DNA from: Sphingomonas gellani
Lineage (GTDB): Bacteria > Pseudomonadota > Alphaproteobacteria > Sphingomonadales > Sphingomonadaceae
DNA length: 64,000 nt
Direction: 5' to 3'
NCBI RefSeq assembly: GCF_900110035.1
Contig: NZ_FOCF01000002.1
Location: forward strand, 248,001 to 312,000
Position numbers and translations under genes: made by a program
Notes under the pieces: generated by a model
Database searches by the model: none
Told to the model about the DNA's origin: nothing
Seen by the model: the letters and a program-made list of their open reading frames with translations, nothing else
Part shown: one piece after another, positions 16,130 through 24,899 of the stretch
Layout of the letters: each line of letters opens with the position of its first letter
Numbering within the stretch: position 1 is the first letter of the stretch

Positions 16130-18469
16130 TCAGGTGTTGCGCGGCGAGGGTGGGCGGTCTTCGCGAGCGGTGCCGAAGCGGGATGGACGAGCACCCATGG
16201 TGAACTCCAGCTCACCGCCCTGGATCAGGTCCCTGTGGGCGATCCAGTTGCGCGTCCAGGGGCGGCCGTTCCAGCGTACCGACTGGACATAGGGCCGATC
16301 CGGCGCGTTGCCGACCGCCCGGACCCGCAGCGTCTTGCCTTCGCCGACCCGCAATTCCGCCGTGTCGAACAGCGGCGACCCGAACACGTAGACGCCCGTG
16401 GTGGGATCGACGGGGTAGAAGCCGAGCGCCGACAGGATGAACCATGCGCTCATCTGCCCGCAATCGTCATTGCCGATCACCCCGTCGGGATCGTCCTTGT
16501 ACATTTCCGTGCACAGGCGCCGCACCATGGCCTGCGTCTTCCATGGGGCGCCGACATAGGCGTAAAGATAGGGCGCGTGCTGATCCGGCTCGTTGCCGTG
16601 CGCATATTGCCCGACCAGGCCGGCGATGTCCGGCGGCGCATTGGCAGGAAGGGTCGACGGGCCGTTGAAGAAGGAGTCGATCTTCTTCTCATATGCAGCG
16701 TCGCCACCGAAATGGTCGATCAGCCCATACAGGTCGTGCTGGACGAGGAAGGTCGCCTGCCAGCCATTCGCCTCTGTATAATCGCGCCAGCGCGGCTGGG
16801 GCATGTGGCCGAGCTGGATCGGATCATAGTGCGTCCACCAGCGTCCATCGGAGAAGCGTGGGCGGGCGAAACCGATCGACGGATCGATCACGTTGCGCCA
16901 GTTGCCGCTCCGCTTGCGCAGCGCGGCCGCATCCTGCTTCGCACCCACGGCATCGGCGATGATCGCCATGGCGTGGTCGTCATACGCATATTCCTGGGTG
17001 CGGCTGACCGACTCCTTCACCTTGTCCGCGGGAATGTAGCCGAGCTTCATGTACTCACCGCGACCCAGCGTCGCGCGGTTGTCCTTGAACCCGGCGTCAA
17101 ACGCACGGCGTCGAATGTTCGGCCAGGCTGCGGCGTAGTCCGCGTCGATCCCCTTGGCCTGTGCCTCCGCGAGGACGACGACCGAGTGCCATCCGTTCAT
17201 GCAGCCGGTTTCATACCCCTGAAGCGGCCAGGTGGGCGGACCGTCGGGGCTTTGCTGGGTCTGGCGGATCAGATCGTGGACGAAGCGGCGCGCCATGTCC
17301 GGGCGGATCAGGGTCATCAACGGGTGGAGTGCGCGGTAGGTATCCCAAAGGGAATACGCGCTATACGCGAACTCGCCGGCGGGAAGGGTATGGACCGTCT
17401 TGTCCAGGCCAACATACCGGCCATCCCTGTCGCTGAACAGCGTCGGGCCCATGAAGCTGTGATATAGCGCGCTGGCCATGATCGTGCGCTGTGCCGGTGT
17501 CCCTCCCGACACGCGGACCAGGTCGAGTTCCTGGGCCCAAGTGCGCCGCGCGACGGAGACCACGCGGTTGAAGTCCCAATCCGGTACCTCCGCCAGCGCC
17601 TGGCGGGCGCCGGCGACATCGACGGCGGAGATCCCGGTCTTGACCAGGATCGGCGCGGAGCCGGCGTCGTCGAAGAACAAGGCTACCTTCAGCCGGTGAC
17701 CCGCCACTCGCGACGCACCGGCGGCGACCGGCTTGTCGTCATCGCCGAAGAACTGGACACGGTCCGGCTTGCGCGACAGCTGCATCGCGAAGTGGATACG
17801 GCGTCCTTCGGCCCAGCGGAAAACTTGGCGGCTGCCGGACAGCACGCCGTTTCGATCGATCTGGAGCGACGCGTCCTCGATGCGCACCAGCTCTTCTGCC
17901 GTCTCCTGCTTGCAGTGCGCGAAGTCGATCAGGATGTGGGCCGGCCCTTTGGCGAAGGTGTAGCGATGCAGGCCCGTGCGCTCCGTAGCCGTCAGCTCGG
18001 CCAGCACGCCCGATTCCAGGCGAACGCGGTAATAGCCGGGCTCCGCATGTTCCTCCGAGTAGCGCTGCCGATAGCCGGCGTCTGGATCCTGCGTGGTGCC
18101 GGGCGCGAGAGCGAGGGGCTTGCGGGTGGGCACGACCAGCACGTCGAGCATGTCGCCGATGCCGGTGCCGGACAGATGGGTATGGGAAAATCCCATGATG
18201 GATCGATCCGACTGATGATAGCCCGAGCAGGCGTCCCAGCCGAAATTGTTGGTGTCGGGTGAAAGCTGCACCATGCCAAAGGGCAGGGTGGCGCCCGGAA
18301 AGGTGTGACCATGGCCGCCTGTGCCGACGAACAGGTCCGGCTTGCCCGCCATGGTATCGGGGGCGGCGGCCATGGCCGGCACGGTGGAACCGAGGGCGAC
18401 GAGAGCGGAGCCCGCGAGGAGCTCGCGACGATTGGCGCGGAACAAGTTACTTCCTTTCGGACGGAGCAT
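16130..18469 (-). CDS. GH92 alpha-mannosidase, exported (Tat-like signal)
   Basis: 779 residues. The N-terminus contains ANRRELLAG followed by a hydrophobic stretch and AMAAA, a twin-arginine-like signal, so it should act in the periplasm. GH92 hallmarks are visible: FVGTGGHGHTFPGATLPFGM, WDACSGYHQSD, GFSHTHLSGTG, SLWDTYRALHPLMTLIRP, GNDDCGQMSAWFILSALGFY and VFGSPLFDTAEL. The family comprises calcium-dependent exo-alpha-mannosidases (1,2-, 1,3-, sometimes 1,6- or phospho-linkages) acting on N-glycans. It follows GH125 by 9 bases in one operon. In the X. campestris nix cluster the GH92 enzyme removes alpha-1,3-mannose before GH3 and GH125 act, and the same order is proposed here. Confidence 0.93.
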   Translation of the reverse strand: MLRPKGSNLFRANRRELLAGSALVALGSTVPAMAAAPDTMAGKPDLFVGTGGHGHTFPGATLPFGMVQLSPDTNNFGWDACSGYHQSDRSIMGFSHTHLSGTGIGDMLDVLVVPTRKPLALAPGTTQDPDAGYRQRYSEEHAEPGYYRVRLESGVLAELTATERTGLHRYTFAKGPAHILIDFAHCKQETAEELVRIEDASLQIDRNGVLSGSRQVFRWAEGRRIHFAMQLSRKPDRVQFFGDDDKPVAAGASRVAGHRLKVALFFDDAGSAPILVKTGISAVDVAGARQALAEVPDWDFNRVVSVARRTWAQELDLVRVSGGTPAQRTIMASALYHSFMGPTLFSDRDGRYVGLDKTVHTLPAGEFAYSAYSLWDTYRALHPLMTLIRPDMARRFVHDLIRQTQQSPDGPPTWPLQGYETGCMNGWHSVVVLAEAQAKGIDADYAAAWPNIRRRAFDAGFKDNRATLGRGEYMKLGYIPADKVKESVSRTQEYAYDDHAMAIIADAVGAKQDAAALRKRSGNWRNVIDPSIGFARPRFSDGRWWTHYDPIQLGHMPQPRWRDYTEANGWQATFLVQHDLYGLIDHFGGDAAYEKKIDSFFNGPSTLPANAPPDIAGLVGQYAHGNEPDQHAPYLYAYVGAPWKTQAMVRRLCTEMYKDDPDGVIGNDDCGQMSAWFILSALGFYPVDPTTGVYVFGSPLFDTAELRVGEGKTLRVRAVGNAPDRPYVQSVRWNGRPWTRNWIAHRDLIQGGELEFTMGARPSRFGTAREDRPPSPRNT

Positions 18470-18478
18470 CGGTTGCGG

Positions 18479-19954
18479 TCAGAAGCGCTCGGCGAGCAAC
18501 GTGGGGCGACGCCGATCGAGGTCGAGGATCAGGTCGCCGAACAGGCCGTTCGCCCATGCGAACCACGCTCGTGAGAAGCGGGCCGGATCATCCTTCCAGA
18601 AGGATTCGTGCATGAAGCCCGATCCGGCATGGGTCGTCTTCAGCCAGCCAAGGCACTGCCGGATCTCCGCGTCGTTGTCGGCCGTCATCGCGCGCGCCAT
18701 GACCGACATGGGCCAGATCATGCCCAGCCCCTTGTGCGGGCCGCCGATCCCGTCCGCTGCCGTGCCGCTGAAGAAATACGGGTTGCGCGTGCTCCAGGCG
18801 AGCGCGCGAGTATGGCGGTACAGCGGATCGTTCGATGCTGCGGCCCCGATCAGCGGCAGGGCCGACAGGCTGGGCACGTTCGCGTCGTCCATGAAGATCG
18901 CGTTCCCGAAGCCGTCGACTTCGAACGCCCAAACCTGGCCTCCCTGGCCATCGCTCATCAGGCCATGGGCGTGCAGGGCGCGCTCGACTTCGTCGGCCAG
19001 GGCGGAGCAGTCTGTGGCCGCGGCGTTGTCGTGCCGGGCCTCCGCATGAACCTGCGCCAGCATGCGCAGGGCCGCCACGGCGAACAGGTTGGAGGGGATC
19101 AGAAAGGGCAGGGTGCATGCATCGTCCGAGGGACGAAACATCGAGTGGATCAGTCCAACCTTGCGCGTCGGTGCGCCGACACCCTTCAGCATCAGGGTCT
19201 CGGTCGCGTGGCGATTGACCCGCTCGAAACGGTACGGGCCGTCATCATTCTTGCGCTGCTGCTCACGCATGGTCGCAACGGCCCGCGCCATGCTCTCCGC
19301 CCATAGCGCATCGAACGGCGCCGGATCGCGCGTCGCGGTCCAGTACGCATGGGCCAGCCGCATGGGATAGCAGAGCGAGTCCAGCTCCCACTTCCGCTCG
19401 GCGACGCCCGGCTTCATGTCGGTAAGGTCGTCGATGGCGCCGAGGTTCGACTTGGCAGTCGGATCGGCCATGAACGCGTTTGCGTAGGAGTCGATCAGGA
19501 TGCACCGGGCCTGACGCTGGATCACCCCATGAAACATCCGGCGCAGGTTGGCATCCTGCGGCGCCAGATGCACATAGGTCTGGACCTGTGCGGAACTGTC
19601 CCGCAGCCACATCGCCTCGATGTCGCCGGTGATGACGAACGTATCGGGCTTGCCGTCGACGGTGCCGGCATGAACGGTGGTGTCGAGGGTGTTTGGGTAA
19701 CAGTTCTCGAACAGCCACGCGATCTCGGGATCGGCGATCCGCGCCTTTACCCGTGCGATCTCGCGCTCCACGGCGCGGCTGGTGAAGCGTCGCTCCGCCA
19801 GCGGGGGGCGGCGGGTCGGGAGTCGGCCGCTTCCTTCGCGAGCAAGACCAACGGTGCCGGAGGACAGCGCGGGGGAACACAGGGCGAAGGAACACAGGGC
19901 GGCTGGGCCAGCGGCAAGGATTGCACGGCGGGGCATTTGCATCCTGGCTTCCAT
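18479..19954 (-). CDS. GH125 exo-alpha-1,6-mannosidase, exported
   Basis: About 491 residues from the ATG at 19954. An upstream ATG at 20005 is in frame, but the export signal MPRRAILAAGPAALCSFALC begins downstream, and ATGs at 19942 and 19936 are also possible. GH125 signatures are WLFENCYPNTLDTTV, FVITGDIEAMWLRDSSAQVQ, ERKWELDSLCYPMRLA and the C-terminal ANGLFGDLILDL. These are metal-independent inverting alpha-1,6-mannosidases of N-glycan utilisation loci. It is the promoter-proximal gene of the GH125-GH92 operon and is divergent from the ROK regulator, which suggests direct control by that repressor. Confidence 0.92.
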   Translation of the reverse strand: MEARMQMPRRAILAAGPAALCSFALCSPALSSGTVGLAREGSGRLPTRRPPLAERRFTSRAVEREIARVKARIADPEIAWLFENCYPNTLDTTVHAGTVDGKPDTFVITGDIEAMWLRDSSAQVQTYVHLAPQDANLRRMFHGVIQRQARCILIDSYANAFMADPTAKSNLGAIDDLTDMKPGVAERKWELDSLCYPMRLAHAYWTATRDPAPFDALWAESMARAVATMREQQRKNDDGPYRFERVNRHATETLMLKGVGAPTRKVGLIHSMFRPSDDACTLPFLIPSNLFAVAALRMLAQVHAEARHDNAAATDCSALADEVERALHAHGLMSDGQGGQVWAFEVDGFGNAIFMDDANVPSLSALPLIGAAASNDPLYRHTRALAWSTRNPYFFSGTAADGIGGPHKGLGMIWPMSVMARAMTADNDAEIRQCLGWLKTTHAGSGFMHESFWKDDPARFSRAWFAWANGLFGDLILDLDRRRPTLLAERF

Positions 19955-20166
19955 GATCGTCGCGTTCTCTTTCCATTCTCCTGCATCCGGTTGCCGGACC
20001 GGCACAGCTGCGACCTTCCCGGCCTTTCCCCACCGTAAGATTCACGGCGCGCCCGGCGCAAGCAGATAGATATTTCAAATTGTGTTTAGCAGCTGGCTGC
20101 CGAACGCGGTGTTTCGGTTTATCGGCTGCCGGTGGTGGCTGTAACCACCGGCCGAAAGGGTGGCGT
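19955..20166. promoter_or_regulatory. divergent control region between GH125 and ROK repressor
   Basis: About 210 bases that should carry both promoters and the operator of the ROK regulator. A locally AT-rich part (about 20065-20092) is the best place for it. I see no clear long palindrome, and the AT-rich motif found at 2184 and 7974 is not present here. Confidence 0.35.
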
Positions 20167-21384
20167 ATGACCTCAGAGCAAGCGAATGAAGGGCGAGGGG
20201 CGCGCCTGGCGGTCACGCTGTCGGGCACCAACTTGGCGCGCGCGAGCGACTATAATCAGCGCGTTATCCTGCAGGCGATACGGATCAACGGCGAAACGAG
20301 CCGGGCCGAGCTGAGTCGTACAACCGGCCTCACCGCTCCCACGATCGCCAATATCACGCGGCGCCTGATGGACGCAGGATTGGTGAAGGAGGTCGGGCGC
20401 CTGCAAGGGCCGCGCGGCCAGCCCGCCATACGGCTGAAGGTGGAGCCGCTTGGCTGTATAGCGATCGGCCTGAACATCGATCGCGACCACCTGACCTTGC
20501 TCGCTCTCGACCTTGCCGGCGATGTGTGCGCGCGCCGCGTTCGCGACGTCGCGTTCGCCTTGCCCGATGATGTAGTGCGTTTCGTCAGAGAGGCACTGGA
20601 TTCCTTGCTGGCCGAGGTGGGGGTGGGGCGAGATCGCGTCCTCGGCATGGGCGTGGCCATTCCCGACGATCTTGGAGAGATCACGCTGCCGGGCCGCCCT
20701 GCGCAGTACGACCTCTGGGCGAACCTCTCGATACCGGAGCTGCTCGCACCGATCGTGCCCTGGCCCATTCTTGTCGACAACGATGCCGCCGCGGCAGCGA
20801 TCGGGGAGGCGCATTCGGGTACGGGGCTGACGCTTCCCAGCTTCTTCTACATCCTGATCAGCTCGGGCCTGGGTGGCGGGCTGATGATCGACCGGCATTA
20901 TGTCGAGGGTGCCAATCGGCGCAGCGCGGAACTCGGGCTCTTGCCCGACGTGACCAGCGCGACGCCCGGCGCCGTGGTTCAGGACGTCGTGTCCTTGTCC
21001 GCCCTGGCCCAGTATCTCGCCAAGGCAGGGATCGCCTGCAACGAACCGGCCGACCTCTGCTTCGCCGACGCGGAGGTGAAGGCGGTGGTGGATCGTTGGC
21101 TCGACGACGCAACGCGCGCGCTGACCCCGCCCCTGGTGAACGTCAACGGTTTGATCGATCCGCACGCCATCATCCTGGGGGGGCGTCTACCCGGCGAGCT
21201 GATGGAGGCGTTGATCGCACGATTGCAGCAGGCCTTGGCGAGCATGCGGTTGCCCACCAACGCGCCCATCTATCGGGCCAAGATGGCTCAGGATGGGCCG
21301 GCGATCGGCGCTGCTATCCTGCCGTTCCTGGATCGGCTGCTGCCGTCGGACGCGACCCTGATGCAAGCGGGCCGCAGTTCCTGA
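20167..21384 (+). CDS. ROK-family transcriptional repressor (NagC/XylR type)
   Basis: 405 residues from the ATG at 20167 (AAAGGGTGG upstream); an in-frame extension to 20080 is less likely. The N-terminal winged helix is SRAELSRTTGLTAPTIANITRRL, followed by KEVGRLQGPRGQPA. The sugar-kinase-like ROK domain includes VDNDAAAAAIGEAHSG and SSGLGGGLMIDRHYVEGA. The ROK zinc motif CxCGxxGCxE is absent where expected (after ELGLLPD), so effector binding may differ from NagC. It is divergent from GH125-GH92 and is the only dedicated regulator in the glycan locus. It probably represses the locus and is released by a mannose- or GlcNAc-containing sugar. Its last 97 bases overlap the convergent methyltransferase-like gene. 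Confidence 0.88.
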   Translation: MTSEQANEGRGARLAVTLSGTNLARASDYNQRVILQAIRINGETSRAELSRTTGLTAPTIANITRRLMDAGLVKEVGRLQGPRGQPAIRLKVEPLGCIAIGLNIDRDHLTLLALDLAGDVCARRVRDVAFALPDDVVRFVREALDSLLAEVGVGRDRVLGMGVAIPDDLGEITLPGRPAQYDLWANLSIPELLAPIVPWPILVDNDAAAAAIGEAHSGTGLTLPSFFYILISSGLGGGLMIDRHYVEGANRRSAELGLLPDVTSATPGAVVQDVVSLSALAQYLAKAGIACNEPADLCFADAEVKAVVDRWLDDATRALTPPLVNVNGLIDPHAIILGGRLPGELMEALIARLQQALASMRLPTNAPIYRAKMAQDGPAIGAAILPFLDRLLPSDATLMQAGRSS

Positions 21385-22139
21385 CTGCGGCTGCTCCGTA
21401 GGGTCCCGCCTGTATCGCTGGATATCCCGCCCGCTCCACCAGCGATGGCGAGCCAGATCGTGTGATGGGGGTTGTCCTCGGTACCATCCGTATCCAGGCT
21501 GACCTCCTCAACCTCGAAGCCGGAGGTTCGCAGCCGATAGGAGAAGCTGTGGTCCGGGTAGGCCGACCAGATGGCCAGCACCCCGCCGGGCCGCAGCGCC
21601 GCACGTGCTGCGCGTAGGCCCCAGTCGGAATAAAGCCGTTCGTTGGCAAGGCTGATCAACCCGTCCGGGCCATTGTCGACGTCGAGGAGTATGGCGTCGA
21701 AACCGCCCGGCTGCTCGACGATCACGTCGTGAACGTCGCGCACTTCGACCGATACCCGTGGGTCATCCAGGGAGTCGCCGAACAGATGGCGCAGGTGGCC
21801 GCCAGCCCAGGTCACGATCTTGGGCACAAGCTCCGCAACGACGATGCCGGCGCTCGTTGGCAGCACGGATCTGGCTGCGGCCAGGGTGAACCCCATGCCG
21901 AGGCCGCCGATCAGGACACGCGGCCGTTCGCCCATATGGCCAAGGGCCAGCGTCGCGAGCGCCTGCTCCGAACGGTAGGACCAACTTCCCATCAACTGCT
22001 CGTCGCCGAACATGATCTCGAAGTCCGGCCCATGGCGCAGCAGGCGCAATTGACCGCCACCGGGCACGTCGGCCGTATCGACGAGCACCCCGTCCTGCTC
22101 TATAGTGTCCTCGGGAAGAGCGGCTTCGGTCCTCGCCAA
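21288..22139 (-). CDS. spermidine-synthase/methyltransferase-fold protein
   Basis: 283 residues. It has a Rossmann core with the glycine loop PRVLIGGLGMGFTLAAA, AELVPKIVTWAG as motif II, and FDAILLDVDNGPDGL as the post-motif. This arrangement is found in spermidine-synthase-like proteins. The aminopropyl acceptor residues are not obvious, so it may be a SAM-dependent enzyme of unknown substrate. The usual fold ends around HHTIWLAIAG (residue about 233). The last 50 residues are encoded antisense to the 3' end of the ROK gene and have low-complexity composition, so the real protein may have gained this tail by stop-codon loss. It lies 2 bases after the small gene at 22142. Confidence 0.75.
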   Translation of the reverse strand: MARTEAALPEDTIEQDGVLVDTADVPGGGQLRLLRHGPDFEIMFGDEQLMGSWSYRSEQALATLALGHMGERPRVLIGGLGMGFTLAAARSVLPTSAGIVVAELVPKIVTWAGGHLRHLFGDSLDDPRVSVEVRDVHDVIVEQPGGFDAILLDVDNGPDGLISLANERLYSDWGLRAARAALRPGGVLAIWSAYPDHSFSYRLRTSGFEVEEVSLDTDGTEDNPHHTIWLAIAGGAGGISSDTGGTLRSSRSQELRPACIRVASDGSSRSRNGRIAAPIAGPS

Positions 22140-22141
22140 CG

Positions 22142-22378
22142 TCAGGTGTCGCGACGAACGGGTGCGGGAAGCCCGTCGTCCGCGTTTTCGCTCGACTCGG
22201 CGACCAGCTTGTCGGACGCCGCCTTGGCGCGCGCGGCGTCAGCCCGCTCGCTGCGAACGGCCAGCGCATCCCATGCTTGGGCGGCACGCTCGCACCGCTC
22301 GCGAACATTCTGGAGGGTTGATGCTTCGGCCGCCGAACGCTGTCGAACAGCTTCATCGCGGTAGAGTTGTAAGGACAT
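22142..22378 (-). CDS. small charged helical protein, partner of cold-shock gene (copy 1)
   Basis: 78 residues, rich in Ala, Arg and Glu, predicted as one or two amphipathic helices. No known family recognised. It aligns with the 74-residue product at 40398: both have a Tyr-x-x-x-Ala start, an EA pair, then NVRER, AW-ALA-RS and a charged tail. Both lie directly downstream of a cold-shock protein gene on the same strand (64 and 76 bases). Here it is also followed within 2 bases by the spermidine-synthase-like gene. Function unknown; a role linked to RNA or stress is only suggested by the pairing. Confidence 0.7.
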   Translation of the reverse strand: MSLQLYRDEAVRQRSAAEASTLQNVRERCERAAQAWDALAVRSERADAARAKAASDKLVAESSENADDGLPAPVRRDT

Positions 22379-22442
22379 GACGGCTCCTGTGCAGGGGGAC
22401 GCTTCGGCGGAAACCCTTATGGCTTCCGCCGACCGGTCAAGC

Positions 22443-22649
22443 TCAGACAGACCTGAGGTTCACCGCCGATGTCTTGCCACGACGATCCGTCTCCAGTTCG
22501 TAGGAAACGCGGTCGTCCTTGTTGAGCGTCCGCATGCCCGCGCGCTCGACGGCGGTGATGTGAACAAAGGCATCGGTGCTGCCATCCTCGGGCGCAATGA
22601 AGCCATAGCCCTTGTCGGCGTTGAAGAATTTGACGGTGCCGGTGATCAT
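22443..22649 (-). CDS. cold-shock domain protein (CspA family), copy 1
   Basis: 68 residues starting MITGTVKFFNADKGYGFI. This carries RNP1 (KGYGFI), and RNP2 follows as DAFVHITAV. The ATG at 22647-22649 is chosen because it matches the family start; the frame extends upstream without similarity. These proteins bind single-stranded RNA/DNA and act as RNA chaperones. A second copy with the same neighbour type is at 40109. The more than 100 bases of untranslated space upstream fit the long leaders of cold-shock mRNAs. Confidence 0.93.
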   Translation of the reverse strand: MITGTVKFFNADKGYGFIAPEDGSTDAFVHITAVERAGMRTLNKDDRVSYELETDRRGKTSAVNLRSV

Positions 22650-23056
22650 ATGGGTATCCTTTGTCCCATGCGTGGTCGGGCATGCGCCAATCGCGGCGCA
22701 TCCCGGCTTCGTGAGGCTAGAAAGGGACAAGGGGAGCCATGAGCGGCCCGATATCCGTCGCAGGCGACGTTAAGCCCTGCCGATATAGGTCGCATGTGCT
22801 GGAAAGATAGTGCCGGCATCGTAGAAGGCGGTCGATTGGTGGCCGGACTGATACGTCGACATTAATGTGAGGGGGCACCGCTGCACCACCGCGCTGAGAG
22901 CATTGTCTTCGCCGCGTCGAGCGGCCGCTTCTTCCTGAGCAAGCGTCCACCGGCTACATAATCACCGCGCGCGTCGTCGTCGCTACAGGCGCCGTCCTGA
23001 TCGGCCATCGGGGTCGAGGCGGTCGCGCGAGCAGGAAGGCTGGAGGTTTGAACGCG
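22650..23056. other. region upstream of cspA with one possible tiny ORF
   Basis: About 400 bases without a firm gene. It probably contains the leader and promoter of the cold-shock gene (minus strand) and the promoter of the GFA gene (plus). One 23-codon frame on the plus strand (22739-22810) has a near-ideal AAGGGGAG seven bases before its ATG and could be a leader peptide or small protein. It has no recognisable similarity and is not called as a gene. Confidence 0.3.
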
Positions 23057-23494
23057 ATGTCACAGGGATCACAGACCGTAGCCGGTCGATGTCACTGCGG
23101 CACCGTGCGCTTCGAAGCGGTGTTGAGCGACGGATTGGCGACCGCCCGCCGCTGCACCTGTTCCTACTGCCGGATGCGTGGTGCTGTTGTCGTATCAGCA
23201 GTGATGCATGGGGTGACCATCCTGGAGGGAGCCGACTCCCTTACCAGCTATCGGTTCAACACGCGGGTCGCCGAACACTTCTTCTGCTCGCGCTGCGGCA
23301 TCTACACGCATCATCAGCGCCGATCGAATCCGAACGAGTACGGCGTCAATGTCGCGTGCCTCGAGGGGGTCAGCCCCTTCGACTTCGCCGAGGTTCTGGT
23401 GGTGGATGGTGTTCATCATCCCAGCGACACAGGCGGTCGGTCGCGGCAGATCGGCACGCTCCGATTCGTGAAGCTTGACGAAGAGAAGACCTGA
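23057..23494 (+). CDS. GFA/CENP-V domain protein (glutathione-dependent formaldehyde-activating family)
   Basis: 145 residues from the ATG at 23057, which has GGAGG 10 bases upstream. A TTG three codons earlier is too close to that site. Zinc-binding cysteines are seen in GRCHCGTVRFE, CTCSYCRMRG and FFCSRCGIYTHHQRR, the layout of the GFA fold. The family includes enzymes acting on S-(hydroxymethyl)glutathione, but most members have unknown substrates. It stands alone with no related gene beside it. Confidence 0.88.
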   Translation: MSQGSQTVAGRCHCGTVRFEAVLSDGLATARRCTCSYCRMRGAVVVSAVMHGVTILEGADSLTSYRFNTRVAEHFFCSRCGIYTHHQRRSNPNEYGVNVACLEGVSPFDFAEVLVVDGVHHPSDTGGRSRQIGTLRFVKLDEEKT

Positions 23495-23896
23495 CGCGCG
23501 TCCGCTCTCGGGCGCCGGCGAGCGTGCGTTCGATGATCCTTCTCGGTTTTCAACACTGTCAGCCCGCCGGGCAGGCGCGCGGCCGGTGCCACCAGGGAGC
23601 GCATCCCCGCGAAGACATCGCTCACTTCTTCTTCCTATACCCCGCAGGCCGCAGCAGCGGGAGGAAGAGCGTGTCGACCCAGCCCTCCTGCAACGCGAGG
23701 AGCGGGGCCTGGAAGTTCATGACGACATGGTAGCGGAACAGGTCACGCAACAATGTCGCCACGAGGGTCGACAGGCATGCCGGGTCGCTCTCGCCCCGCT
23801 TCATCGTGTCAAAGAAGACCTGCGGATGCAGGCACGGTCCCGCAACCCGTCTCTGACAGGCTCGACGTCGGGGCAATTTCCGTAAAGGGATGCGGC
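23495..23896. other. gap with one low-confidence ORF (23622-23804, minus)
   Basis: About 400 bases between the GFA and EamA genes. A 60-codon frame on the minus strand (ATG at 23804) encodes a hydrophobic stretch (LLRDLFRYHVVMNFQAPLLA) ending in YRKKK. This is more protein-like than its surroundings, but it lacks a clear ribosome binding site and a known family. It could be a small membrane protein or a gene remnant. Confidence 0.3.
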
Positions 23897-24790
23897 ATGT
23901 TCGGCCTGTTCGCATCGCTCGCCTTCGTCCTGATCTGGTCGACCGGCTTCATCGTGGCGCGGGCGGCTGCGCCGCATGCCGCACCGGAACTGGTGCTGGC
24001 GACGCGCCTGACGATCTCGACGCTGGTGCTGGCGGGAGCGGCCGGCATGGCGCGGCAACGTTGGCCGCGGGGGCGGCAGCTTCGGCTGCACCTGATGGCG
24101 GGCGCGATGCTTCACGGCCTGTACCTGACGATCAGCTGGTGGGCGGTGAGCCGGGGCATGCCGGCCGGAATCATGGCGCTGCTGGGTGCGACCCAGCCCC
24201 TGATGGTCGCGTTGACGAGCGTCCTGCTGCTGGGGAATCGACTTCCACGTCGCGCCTGGATCGGTCTTGCCATCGCAATCGCCGGGGTCACCTGCGTGCT
24301 GCTGCCGGCGATCGCGCGCGCAGGCGTGGGAGGCATACCGGTCGTTCCCGCCGTGGCCGGCCTGATCGCGATCATCGCCATGACCGGCGGCACGCTGATT
24401 CAGCGCGGCGCGCTGTCGGGGGACCCGATCCTCGTATCGGGCGCCGTCCAGAACCTGGGTGGCGCGCTGGTCGCGGTTGCCGCGGCCCTGGTCGTCGGCG
24501 AGTGGCGTTGGGATGGCCACCCTGTCCTGTGGCTGAGCCTCGGCTGGTCGGTGGCGGGCCTGTCGGTCGGTGGTCTCAGCCTGCTCGTCTGGCTGGTGCG
24601 TCATCAAGGGCCGACGCGCATGTCGATGCTGTTGCTTCTGGTGCCGCCACTCGCCGCCGTGGAGGCGTGGGCCCTGTTCGGCGAGCGGCTGGGTGTGCTC
24701 CAGTTGATCGGCTTTGGACTGGCCCTTGGCGGTGTGTTGCTCGGGCAATCGCGGCCGAAACGATCAAGCGCGTCAGCCGAGCAGGCCTGA
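23897..24790 (+). CDS. EamA/DMT-family transporter
   Basis: 297 residues with ten hydrophobic segments arranged as two EamA repeats. The start FGLFASLAFVLIWSTGFIVAR is characteristic, with MALLGATQPLMVALTSVLLLG in the first repeat and LLLLVPPLAAVEAWALFGER in the second. The ATG at 23897 opens directly into transmembrane segment 1; the frame continues upstream without membrane character. Members export metabolites or amino acids across the inner membrane. Substrate unknown; neighbours do not help. Confidence 0.88.
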   Translation: MFGLFASLAFVLIWSTGFIVARAAAPHAAPELVLATRLTISTLVLAGAAGMARQRWPRGRQLRLHLMAGAMLHGLYLTISWWAVSRGMPAGIMALLGATQPLMVALTSVLLLGNRLPRRAWIGLAIAIAGVTCVLLPAIARAGVGGIPVVPAVAGLIAIIAMTGGTLIQRGALSGDPILVSGAVQNLGGALVAVAAALVVGEWRWDGHPVLWLSLGWSVAGLSVGGLSLLVWLVRHQGPTRMSMLLLLVPPLAAVEAWALFGERLGVLQLIGFGLALGGVLLGQSRPKRSSASAEQA

Positions 24791-24899
24791 ACCCTCCGAC
24801 GTTGCGTCTTGAGAACAGCGCGGGATGGCAAAGCCACCATCGGATCACGCCCGGCGCGACATCGTTCACCCGCTTGCCGCGCACGCACCAGGGCGTCGT

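Noticed and set aside
22739..22810. 23-codon ORF with an excellent AAGGGGAG ribosome binding site
   Set aside because: Too short to judge and without similarity; noted in the gap entry only.
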